Assembly (NCBI GenBank): GCA_032718475.1
Contig: JAUCBJ010007911.1
Coordinates: 1-64,000 of the forward strand
Length of the DNA: 64,000 nucleotides
Reading direction: 5' to 3'
Source of the DNA: Nemertoderma westbladi
Lineage: Eukaryota; Xenacoelomorpha; Nemertodermatida; Nemertodermatidae
Made by a program: the position numbers and the translations under genes. Of the stretch, positions 9,568 through 18,620 are shown piece after piece. Each line of letters begins with the position of its first letter. The first letter of the stretch is position 1. The notes beneath the pieces were generated by a model. That model was not told where the DNA came from and did no database searches. It was given only the letters and a program-made list of their open reading frames with translations.

Positions 9568-10863
9568 TAAACTGAGTCTGATCTCTGCAGTCACAATTCT
9601 GTGGTCCGAACCAATTAGGTTGAACGAGCTGTATTATGCCTCGCAGTTGATCATGATGTTTCTCCACTTTTTGTTTATAAGGATGTAATCCAGTTGTGCA
9701 TTTGTTCCATTTGGGTATTGAAAGGTCCATAGCTTCCCCTTACTCTTTTCGAATGTGTTGTTTGTTGGTATCAGTTCACATTCTTCCATTAGGTCTAAAA
9801 GTAAGTACCCATTTCTGTTAGAACTGGTGTTATAGGTGTAACCCTTGTTGTCTTCTGGGCTAATTTGCGCATTCAGGTCACCAGCAGTGACTTTAACATT
9901 GTGTTTCGGAATGTCCTTTATAAGTCCAGTCAATTCTTCATAAAACTTGACTGCTTGTTCTGGCTCTGAGGCATTGGTTGGACTGTAGCAACATACAACT
10001 GTTGCCTTGGGATTTCCATCAAATGTTGCGATCATAACCCTGGAATTTATAGATTCGATATTGTTTAGGGTCTTAAGTGCAAATGGGCTTAGCAGAATTC
10101 CTACTCCACCAATTGATGCATTGGCCGAGTTTCTTACTGCTGAGCTTGTTACTAACGTCCATCCATTTCCAATGTCATTGTACTTCATAACTTTAAGGTA
10201 AACACTAGAGTCTTACACCCTTTAACTACAAAAAAATATAGAATCAGGACATTAAGCCCAAAATACCTTCCAGACCCTAAGGCCATCAAGGAACACAAAA
10301 CAAAACAAACAAAAAACACAAACAAAAGTATAGTATCAGGACATTAGGCCCAAAATACCTTCCAGACCCTAAGGCCATCAAGGAACACAAAACAAAACAA
10401 ACAAAAAACACAAACAAAATATATTATATACCATGCTCCACATACAAGTATGTATCGCAACCCTAACCCTAAAACCTAACCGCCATACACTAAATGATAC
10501 CGGTATTTAACTGCACAAAAGCTAAGCCTATAATATGACATTATTGTCGCCAAAAATTCAATTGTACTACATGGCAGTGTCTTCATGACAAATCCGATGT
10601 TCTGGGATGCAGATGATGTCGATGTTATATTCCATTGCCAGAGCGACCATGTCACACTGTTTGGTATGTGCTTTCAGCGTGCGTGCGTTCATTGTAGCAA
10701 TCTTTAGTGTCTTTTTACATTTCAACAGGTTGGTTCTTCTTTCTTCTATGTTTTCTGATCCAGTAGCCAATTTATCGACCCCAGCCTGGTGTACCATTGA
10801 GGGACGCGGTCCTTGTTGACCCGGGCAACGACCGAGCCGGTATTTCTCCAGGAGAGTCCTCAT
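9568..10863 (-). pseudogene. LINE AP-type endonuclease domain, split by an insertion
   Basis: The N-terminal piece (10863-10567) has LKIATMNARTLKAHTKQCD and IDIICIPEHRICHED, the start of an exonuclease-endonuclease-phosphatase fold, with the Asn of MNxR and the Glu of PEHR. After the insertion it resumes at 10188 with NGWTLVTSSAVRNSANASIG, GGVGILLSP, CCYSPTNASE, VTAGDLNAQI (Asp-Leu-Asn catalytic box), WTFQYPNGTNAQLDYIL and, past an in-frame stop, IGSDHRIVTAEIRL (catalytic Asp-His). All expected catalytic residues are present. This domain nicks target DNA to prime reverse transcription. It is not functional here because of the insertion and stops. Confidence 0.8.
10189..10566. repeat. insertion in the LINE endonuclease containing a 92-bp tandem duplication
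   Basis: This segment splits the endonuclease between EHRICHED and the KYNDIGNGW block. It contains two near-identical units 92 bases apart (starting about 10230 and 10325). Each has CAGGACATTA, GACCCTAAGGCCATCAAGG and an A-rich CAAAACAAAACAAAC tail. The rest is AT-rich with no coding signal. The A-rich units suggest a short retroposed sequence, but I cannot assign a family. Confidence 0.55.
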
Positions 10864-11099
10864 ACTTTACCGACGCAGCAGGTCTTTTCTTATTACCATA
10901 GCAACGGGAAACAATTTGTAATATGTAGAATATCCGTCAGAAACATGGCATATGTATTTCAGATGCATATCAATATGTTATATGTCAACATTCATAATAT
11001 ATCATATATTCACTCATATTAATTCACAAGCGAAATCATTATTCTATCGTTACCATAGCAACGGGCATACTTTATTATAGGGCCATAAGACAGTGATGA
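10864..11099. other. AT-rich flank of minisatellite A
   Basis: This is short AT-rich sequence with no coding signal. It contains two copies of TTACCATAGCAACGGG (10893-10908 and 11050-11065), one of which is a full X-box match and is annotated separately. Confidence 0.4.
11049..11062. promoter_or_regulatory. RFX X-box-like site
   Basis: GTTACCATAGCAAC fits the metazoan X-box consensus GTHNYYATRRNAAC at every position. A second copy at 10892-10905 starts with A instead of G. X-boxes bind RFX factors and often lie near ciliary genes, but no such gene is visible next to these sites. The match could be chance or could belong to a repeat. Confidence 0.25.
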
Positions 11100-13380
11100 A
11101 GTCAGTAATGAGCCTGCAATAACATCAACACCAGAGTAAGTAATGAGCCTGCAATAACATCAACACCAGAGTCAGTAATGAGCCTGCAATATCGAACAGT
11201 AAAATCAACCCCAGAGCCAGTAATGAGCCTGCAATATCGAACAGTAAAATCAACACAAGTGTCAGTAATGAGCCTGCAATATCGAACAGTGAAATCAACA
11301 CTAGAGCAGGAATGGGCCTGCAATATCGAACAGTAAAATCAACGACAAGTGTCAGTAATGAGCCTGCAATATCGAACAGTAAAATCAACACAAGTGTCAG
11401 TAATGAGCCTGCAATATCGAACAGTAAAATCAACACAAATGTCAGTAATGAGCCTGCAATATCGAACAGTAAAATCAACACAAGTGTCAGTAATGAGCCT
11501 GCAATATCGAACAGTAAAATCAACCCCAGAGCCAGTAATGGGCCTGCAATATCGAACAGTAAAATCAACACCAGAGTTAGTAATGGGCCTGCAATATCGA
11601 ACAGTAAAATCAACACAAGTGTCAGTAATGAGCCTGCAATATCGAACAGTAAACTCAACCCCAGAGCCGGTAATGGGCCTGCAATATCGAACAGTAAAAT
11701 AAACACCAGAGTCAGTAATGAGCCTGCAATATCGAACAGTAAAATCAACCCCAGAGCCAGTAATGAGCCTGCAATATCGAACAGTAAAATCAACATAAGT
11801 GTCAGTAATGAGCTTTCAATATCGAACAGTAAAATCAACCCCAGAGTCAGTAATGAGCCTGCAATATCGAACAGTAAAATCAACCACAGAGCCAGTAATG
11901 AGACTGCAATATCGAACAGTAAAATCAACCACAGAGCCAGTAATGAGCCTGAACCCAGAGCCAGTAATGAGCCTGCAATATCGAACAGTAAAATCAACCC
12001 CAGAGTCAGTAATGAGCCTGCAATATCGAACAGTAAAATCAACCCCAGAGCCAGTAATGAGCCTGCAATATCGAACAGTAAAATCAACATAAGTGTCAGT
12101 ATTGAGCCTGCAATATCGAACAGTAAAATCAACACCAGAGTCAGTAATGAGCCTGCAATATCGAACAGTAAAATCAACCCCAGAGCCAGTAATGGGCCTG
12201 AAATATCGAACAGTAAAATCAACACCAAAGTCAGTATTGAGCCTGCAATATCGAACAGTAAAATCAACCCCAGAGCCAGTAATGAGCCTGCAATATCGAA
12301 CGAACAGTAAAATCAACCCCAGAGTCAGTAATGAGCCTGCAATATCGAACAGTAAAATCAACCACAGAGCCAGTAATGAGCCTGCAATATCGAACAGTAA
12401 AATCAACACCAGAGTAGTAATGAGCCTGCAATATCGAACAGTAAAATCAACACCAGAGTCAGTAATGAGCCTGCAATATCGAACAGTAAAATCAACCCCA
12501 GAGCCAGTAATGAGCCTGCAATATCGAACAGTAAAATCAACACCAAAGTCAGTATTGAGCCTGCAATAACATCAAAACCAGAGTCAGTAATGAGCCTGCA
12601 ATATCGAACAGTAAAATCAACACCAGAGTCAGTAATGAGCCTGCAATATCGAACAGTAAAATCAACCCCAGAGCCAGTAATGGGCCTGAAATATCGAACA
12701 GTAAAATCAACACCAAAGTCAGTATTGAGCCTGCAATATCGAACAGTAAAATCAACCCCAGAGCCAGTAATGGGCCTGAAATATCGAACAGTAAAATCAA
12801 CCCCAGAGCCAGTAATGAGCTTGCAATATCGAACAGTAAAATCAACACCAAAGTCAGTATTGAGCCTGCAATATCGAACAGTAAAATCAACACCAAAGTC
12901 AGTATTGAGCCTGCAATATCGAACAGTAAAATCAACCCCAGAAGCCAGTAATGGGCCTGAAATATCGAACAGTAAAATCAACACCAAAGTCAGTATTGAG
13001 CCTGCAATATCGAACAGTAAAATCAACCCCAGAGCCAGTAATGGGCCTGAAATATCGAACAGTAAAATCAACCCCAGAGCCAGTAATGAGCTTGCAATAT
13101 CGAACAGTAAAATCAACACCAAAGTCAGTATTGAGCCTGCAATATCGAACAGTAAAATCAACACCAAAGTCAGTATTGAGCCTGCGATATCGAAAAGTAA
13201 AATAAACCCCAGAGCCAGTAATGAGCCTGCAATATCGAACAGTAAAATCAACCCCAGAGTCAGTAATGGGCCTGCAATATCGAACAGTAAAATCAACACC
13301 AAAGTCAGTATTGAGCCTGCAATATCGAACAGTAAAATCAACACCAAAGTCAGTATTGAACCTGCAATATCGAACAGTAA
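11100..13380. repeat. minisatellite array A, left part (about 50 units)
   Basis: These are head-to-tail copies of a 45-bp unit containing GTCAGTAATGAGCCTGCAAT followed by ATCGAACAGTAAAATCAAC and a short variable part (CCCAGA, ACCAGA, ACAAGT or ACCAAA). A 35-bp variant reads CCTGCAATAACATCAAC and lacks the middle. Because 45 is a multiple of three and the unit has no stop in several frames, both strands show open frames of hundreds of codons. The array ends abruptly at AGTAA (13376-13380), the target duplication of the BEL/Pao element, and resumes in register at 25854. Confidence 0.97.
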
Positions 13381-13950
13381 TGTGACTGGATCCACCGAGG
13401 ATCCCGGTTTATCCGATTTCTTAACTACGCGTCCCCGCCGTGTGCATGAAAAGAGTCCTGGTGTTATTAACTCTGGTTATTGTTGGTAACGTATGTATAA
13501 TGTATAGAGTATAAGCACAGTTTATGGATTGCAGGATTGGATGAGTACCGGTAACGTACAAATGTGATATAATGGCAGTGGACGGAGACGGTGATAAGAG
13601 TCTCGGTACCACCCTAACTAACTGACTAAAGAGTGAATGAATGATACACTGACATGGTAATATATTGCACCGGTTGGCCGCATTACACTACTCAGCCGAT
13701 GCCTTCCCCCCATTGGCTAATAACTCACTTGTCACCCTCCCATTTCCCTGGGTGTGCTTCCCCCCCGCTGCTGTCTCTCTCTCCCTCCCGGAGGTATAAC
13801 CTCTGACCCCCGCTGTGTGTGTTCCCTTGGGGCCTATTGTCCCCGCTTATTGGGGTGACACGAGGTTGATTGGTAACCAACCTCGTGCTCCCAATATTGC
13901 TTAAAACCAACTCTGTGTGGGCCTGGTTAGCGGAATTGAATACGCTAACA
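13381..13950 (-). repeat. 3' LTR of the BEL/Pao element
   Basis: This 570-bp LTR matches 25272-25853. On the minus strand it runs from TGTTAGCG to CAGTCACA. Possible U3 promoter parts on the minus strand are a CCAAT box (complement of ATTGG, 13712-13716) and, about 50 bases downstream, an AATATATTA stretch near 13657-13665. These assignments rest on motif matches only. Confidence 0.95.
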
Positions 13951-13959
13951 CTCCCCCCC
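13951..13959 (-). promoter_or_regulatory. polypurine tract
   Basis: On the minus strand GGGGGGGAG directly precedes the 3' LTR. This is the expected place and composition for the primer of plus-strand DNA synthesis. Its position fixes the element's orientation as minus. Confidence 0.8.
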
Positions 13960-13988
13960 ATGCTATCTTCCTGGTGAGAAGATAGCAT
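13960..13988. promoter_or_regulatory. 11-bp stem-loop next to the polypurine tract
   Basis: ATGCTATCTTC (13960-13970) and GAAGATAGCAT (13978-13988) are perfect inverted copies with a 7-base loop. They lie immediately internal to the polypurine tract. The structure is seen directly; a role in RNase H cleavage, packaging or 3' processing is only inference. Confidence 0.6.
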
Positions 13989-15158
13989 CCACCTCTAGTG
14001 CGCTACAATTCCGCTGGATCTCGACCTAGTATCGAGTGTGGGTGGAACTATTTTCTCGGAGCCGGCTTTCCAGACCGCCCCCTATGGGTATGATATCGCT
14101 ACCCTGTTTACCTGGCGTCCCGTGTCGGGCCGATCGTGCGCTCCTCTCACACGACTTTTGTTTCCCCAACACTTTCACCACTAACTCTACTCTGTTCTCA
14201 CCCTGACTCTCCTCTACTTCTCCTCACTTCCGCTCTAACTCTCGGACCTTCCCTGTCCCTCACTCAGCCTCTTATTCCTCCCAATAGCAAAATTTATCTC
14301 AAAATTAGATAATGTATTCGATTGAGTAAACAGCCCGATATATGTAATGTTTGATATACTTAGTTAGTATTATGTGTGTTTGTTGGGAATATAAATATAT
14401 GTTACTCTACTATGTATTACATCTGGTCCTCACACGGCTATAATGTTGTCTATATAAGCATCTGTAATATTTTTGTATGATAATGTGCTGTCTTATTTTG
14501 AGGGTGACGGTAGATATTTTGATTTGTACGTCTCATTTTGTATCTTGTTTAGTGCATATTACCGATGTTAGTTATGTAACAGTTAATGTGAAGACAATAA
14601 ACAATCAATCAATCAATCAATCCCCCCCCCACACTTGAATTGCGCCCGCACTCTCCCCGCACTACAACTCAACCCCTATCTCACTCACTCACTCCCGGCG
14701 AGTCTCACCCCCCTCCCGTGCCGTCGCACTCAAGAAGTGTGAAGTCGTCCAGCGTCCCGTTCGTCATAGTCAATCGTCCCCCAGTCCCAGTAGCTAATTG
14801 GAAAAAGGTTGAATGACTATAGTACTTACTTCGATTATATTTTGCTAAACTAATAATGATTACTACGTACGTACCTACTAATTGCACTTTTCAATTATAT
14901 AAATTACTTGAATTTGTACTTAGGAGTTCGCACATCTCGCGTGGTGCCTTCCAGGCATGTTACACCAAAGTCTTAGTTCGTTCCACCAGCCTTTGGGAAC
15001 CACCTCAAGTCTTTCCCTCTGTCGTCCTCCTCCCTAGGTCGTTTCCTGGTCACTGCCACTCCTTTGATCTTGTCTGCTTTCTGGCTTCGGACCCTCGCCG
15101 CCACCTCCTTACTGATCCCGGTCGTCGACTCCTTGGGTGCCGGTGTTATTAGCTCCCG
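13989..15158. other. 3' untranslated part of the BEL/Pao element with a nested LINE tail
   Basis: C- and T-rich sequence on the plus strand (14140-14280 and 14625-14720) flanks an AT-rich segment that looks like an inserted LINE 3' end (annotated separately). Open frames in this region are short and show no recognisable domain. No envelope-like or membrane protein gene is seen. Confidence 0.5.
14284..14622 (+). mobile_element. 5'-truncated LINE 3' UTR with (CAAT)n tail, nested in the BEL/Pao element
   Basis: An AT-rich stretch unlike its CT-rich flanks ends in AATAAA (14596-14601) followed by CAATCAATCAATCAATCAAT. A short tandem tail after the polyadenylation-like signal is typical of several non-LTR families that lack poly(A). 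No coding part remains. Orientation is plus, opposite to the host element. The family assignment is inference. Confidence 0.5.
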
Positions 15159-16441
15159 CTATCGCTTCGCGGGTGGCCGCTCCGAGTGGCCCTGTTGTCT
15201 CCCCCTGGTGGCGTCCCATAGGATCATCTTCATTGCCCGCGGCACATGCTCCGCCAAGAAGTCCCTGAACTCTCCTCTGTTCTGTGGCGTCCACCTGTCC
15301 AAATACCTCTGCGTATTTATCACCCCGGCATATGACGCCACCATCGCCACTTCCTGGTAGGTAAACGGAAGCTCCGTTTGATAATCTCCATGTGGGCCTC
15401 CTGATTGATGTTAAAGAAGCCCCACCAGAACTCCTGGGCCTTCATACATTGCCGAGTCATCGCCCCGACGTCGGCCCACTCCTCGAAGATCCTAAACTTC
15501 TCTTCGTCGTCCATCCAGTCACACTGGCGTCCGTAATGTCCCCGAAAGTTACACTTCGAACATCGGTTATGCAACCGTGGACACGCCCCCATCCTGTGGC
15601 TCGACTCGCGGCAGTAGAGACAACTAGTCCCTTTCTGGAACCGGTACAAACAGCTCCTTTCCTGATGGGTCTGTCTCCCACAGTAGTCACAGCCGAGCAC
15701 CAATGTCTCCCGCCCCACGTCGTCTTTCGTCCCAAGCGATCGCCGCGGTCTGTGGAGTCGCTGGTAAGCGAACTTCCGGATGTTAGCATCCCTGTCTACG
15801 TCGATCTCCTCGCCCCTCCTGGGCATCGTCTCCCCGAATACTACCCGTGGTGCCGTCCCCGGTTGCTCGCCCAACCTGATAGTGCTCCCCGCGAAATCCA
15901 TCGCCGGCTCCTCGTGCACCCAGGCCCGCTTGCCGGGTCTATCCCAGAAGGCCCTCGCCCCACTGGCCGTCACCACCCTCCCGCCAACCCAGTCCGTGTC
16001 CGAGTGGCCGATCCTCCCGATGGGCGGCATCTCTCCGAACTCGTCGTCGTCCTCCTCTGGCAGTGGCTCCAACCCCGGTATCCCAGTGGACCCACTATGT
16101 CCCTTCCCGCCTTGGCTCTCGCCTGTAGCTTTCCATCCTTCTAGCTCCCCTAGCCTCCTTAGCGGCTGGTCGCCCTCGGCGCCCGCTGGTATGGGCATCG
16201 TCTGCAATCCCGACGTTGACTGTTTCGGTGATCCCACCATCCATCCTAGTTCTCGCCTTAGAGACTCCCCCGAACTCCCTGATGAGGTCCAACGAAGTTC
16301 GTATAAGGCCGCCTGTTCCTCGAAGCCATAGCTCTGTGCCCTAGCTTCCTCCTCCCTTTCCTCTGCTTCTCTCCTCTCCTGTCTAGCGACTTCTTCCAAT
16401 CGCTTTGCCTCTCGTCTATCCGTCTCTAGCTGCTCCCACCT
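15159..16441 (-). pseudogene. accessory frame of the BEL/Pao element, part 2: coiled coil and three CCHC zinc knuckles
   Basis: It continues in the same frame as the exonuclease-like part after a single TAG (16444-16442). It starts with a charged coiled coil (about RLEEVARQERREAEEREEEA). A Gly/Pro-rich linker follows. Then come three perfect CX2CX4HX4C knuckles: CDYCGRQTHQERSC, CLYCRESSHRMGAC and CSKCNFRGHYGRQC. Zinc knuckles of this type bind single-stranded nucleic acid, as in retroviral nucleocapsids. The called frame ends at 15320 with low-complexity Arg/Trp residues. One base earlier in register, near 15358, a more protein-like tail opens (YQEVAMVASYAGVINTQ to 15159), so a frameshift is likely. 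It lies downstream of pol where env sits in retroviruses, but it has no signal peptide or membrane segment. Confidence 0.7.
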
Positions 16442-17629
16442 CTAATACGGCGTATCTACCTCCCCGTCTACCAGATATCGGCTGTTGTAGTACACCGACT
16501 CGCCCTTCAGCCCCAGGTGGTCTACCAGACCCTCGAAAGCCGTCTTAAAGGCTCTTCTGTAGCTTAGGGGTGATCCCGATAATAGGAATGCCGTTGGTTC
16601 CCTCTCGATAACCACGGTCATGAATAGGTTAAGCAAACCCATCATTATCCAGTCCTCCTGTAGGATATATCGCTTCTGATATACCTTTATCGCTCCTCTC
16701 CGGAATTGATACACCTCTTGTCTCCCTGGCCTCGCTCCCCACTTCAGCGAGTTCACCAAGTCCGCTCCGTACTCCTCTCTGAACTTACTCCAGTCCATCG
16801 GTTTGTGACACACAAGCCCCATTAACTGGCCCATTGCCACCGCCCCGCAATGTCCTGTGTTCTCCACTAGTCCCAACCCGTCTGGTGCTGTCATAGCCAT
16901 ATAGACCGTCTGCATATCCAGAAGGTTGGGGGTGTCCGGACCGATGATTCTCTCCGCGTCATCGCGAATCGCTGATCCCACTTTTGTCGTCGACTTCTCT
17001 CTCACTAGGGTTTGCACCGCCTTCGGCAACCGGTTCAACTTCGGCCCGTCTTTCTTTCCATACATTCCTAGATCGAATAGGAATATATCCCCATTTGGCG
17101 CGGCCAAATGTAGGAGTATGGTTCTGGCCGACCCCGCCGATCCTCTCCTCGAATCCTCCTCGTCTTCCACGGTTCCTTCGTCGTCTAGGATCATGTATCC
17201 TCCCCTGCTGACGGACTCTACGAACCTCTTCCAATCTTTCCTCGGTGGCTCTCTCGCGTACTTTGGAATCCCGTACTTCGCCTCGTCTCCTTTCACCACG
17301 TAGTGGAAATGCTCGAAGATCGCATTGTCCAGCGACGGCGTCCCGTAGGTCCCGACCAGCCGCTGTTCGTGCACCTCCCTGAAATGGTCCTATAGCGCTC
17401 ACGCTGCGTGACCTCTCTCTAACCGCTCGTAGTATCCCCTCATCTTCTCTTCCGGATGCCTCTTGGTGAAATCCACTAGTATTTCTTTTCCTCCTGACTC
17501 CGCCTTTCTCTTCCTGATCAGTTTCCCTGCCATTCCGAACTCTTTCACTCGCTCACCTGTAAGGTGGTGCCTTGCCAAGGCGCAGTACAGATGAGTGATA
17601 AAGTTAAGATGGTCTGTACAGTTCGACAA
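16442..17629 (-). pseudogene. accessory frame of the BEL/Pao element, part 1: RNase D/WRN-like 3'-5' exonuclease region
   Basis: The frame is open from 17629, with the first ATG at 17533. It is interrupted only by TGA (17401-17399) and TAG nine bases later, then runs to TAG 16444-16442. The centre reads GGYMILDDEG (candidate Exo I Asp-x-Glu), TILLHLAAPNGDIFLFDLGM and TTKVGSAIRDDAERI (candidate Exo II Asp). Further on come NLLDMQTVYMAM and RYILQEDWIMMGLLNL (candidate Exo III). The spacing and hydrophobic pattern resemble DEDD exonucleases of the RNase D/WRN kind. This is a pattern match by eye, without a profile search. The minus-strand sequence CTTACAG just upstream of the ATG could be a splice acceptor for a subgenomic mRNA. 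If real, the protein could be a nuclease partner of the zinc-knuckle part that follows in frame. Confidence 0.5.
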
Positions 17630-18620
17630 TGGCCTATTTCCTACTTACTTTTGAGTTATAGCCTAAATTTTACTACTTTGTTTCTGAAACTATCAAATTG
17701 TGCCCTAAATTACAATTTTGTCCGTTACTTTAATTATGTTGCAGAATTTACTTTCTACTGTTACCATAATTTGTTGATTTTCTAATTTCTCATTTATTTT
17801 AATTTAATTCAATCCTACTACTGTGCTACTACTTACTATTGCCAATGGATTACTCTATTTCATAATCCACATTCTGGCCTACTCTGTGGGCTTGTGCAGT
17901 ACAACAGTATGCGTCGTGTGGCCTATACGATTTATCCAGCTGTACTCATATGCCCCCCTCTCGCTACTCACTACTAACTAATACCTACATTATACATACC
18001 CTTCTACCACTAACTCTTACTATCCGGTGCTACGTACCCTCTTACTAACTTCTAACTAACTTCTACCAACCAGTACTACGTACCCTCTTACTAAATCTAA
18101 CTCCGCTAACTAACTAACTGGTACTTACATACCCTCTTACTAACTCTAACTCCGCTAACTAACTAACTGGTACTTACGTACCCTCTTACTAACTCTAACT
18201 CTCTTCAACTAACTAATGGTACTACGTACCCTCTAACTACCTCCAACTCTCTTCAACTAACTAACGGTACTATGTACCCTCTAACTACCTCTAACTCTCT
18301 TCAACTAATTAACGGTACTATGTACCCTCTTACTAACTCTAACTCTCTTCAACCAACTAACGGTACTATGTACCCTCTAACTACTTAGCTAACTAACGGT
18401 ACTACGTACCCTCTGACTACTAACTCCTACTAACTAATGGTACTACGTACCCTCTAACTACCTACTCTTACTATCTGCCTAACTCTTACTAACTTCCATC
18501 TGCCTACTTTCTCTTCCTTTATTTATTATTTTTTATATTTTATTTTATTTGTGGGAAGGGCGTCTCGCCCTCAATCCCACCCCCCTCAGTCCAAAACTTG
18601 GACGACTAAACTCTTCACAA
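17630..18620. repeat. AT-rich spacer with a ~47-bp tandem repeat between integrase and the accessory frame
   Basis: From about 17990 to 18480 imperfect units of 34-50 bases follow one another. Each has GGTACTACGTACCCTC or a close variant, then CTAACT-rich sequence; about ten copies are visible. GGTACTACGTACC is itself an imperfect palindrome. The rest (17630-17980 and 18480-18550) is AT-rich without coding signal. The integrase stop lies just beyond, at 18621. Confidence 0.7.

Larger units (their letters stand above)
8426..10863 (-). mobile_element. LINE (AP-endonuclease non-LTR retrotransposon), 3'-truncated and internally interrupted
   Basis: Reading on the minus strand from 10863, the order is endonuclease start, a 378-base insertion (10566-10189), the rest of the endonuclease, a linker, and the first part of the RT. 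Homology stops near 8465, just after the FVDFKKEFD motif, so the palm with FADD, the thumb and the 3' UTR are missing. The frame is held over long distances, with in-frame stops at about 9634, 9283 and 8866 and one frameshift near 8860. The protein matches the two RT fragments at 6440-7564, so at least two insertions of one family lie in this 4.5 kb. Confidence 0.8.

Noticed and set aside
11312-12310. 332-codon plus-strand frame and 380-codon minus-strand frame in array A
   Set aside because: Both are products of a 45-bp tandem unit without stops. Units of 35 and 41 bp break the frames, there is no unique coding sequence at either end, and the two strands cannot both be genes.
15392-16331. 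Plus-strand frames of 250 and 183 codons over the zinc-knuckle region
   Set aside because: They are Pro/Ser-rich shadows of the minus-strand frame that carries three exact CCHC motifs.
15109-17629. Envelope gene of an errantivirus-like element
   Set aside because: No signal peptide, cleavage site or membrane segment is visible in the frame; it has zinc knuckles and a nuclease-like pattern instead.
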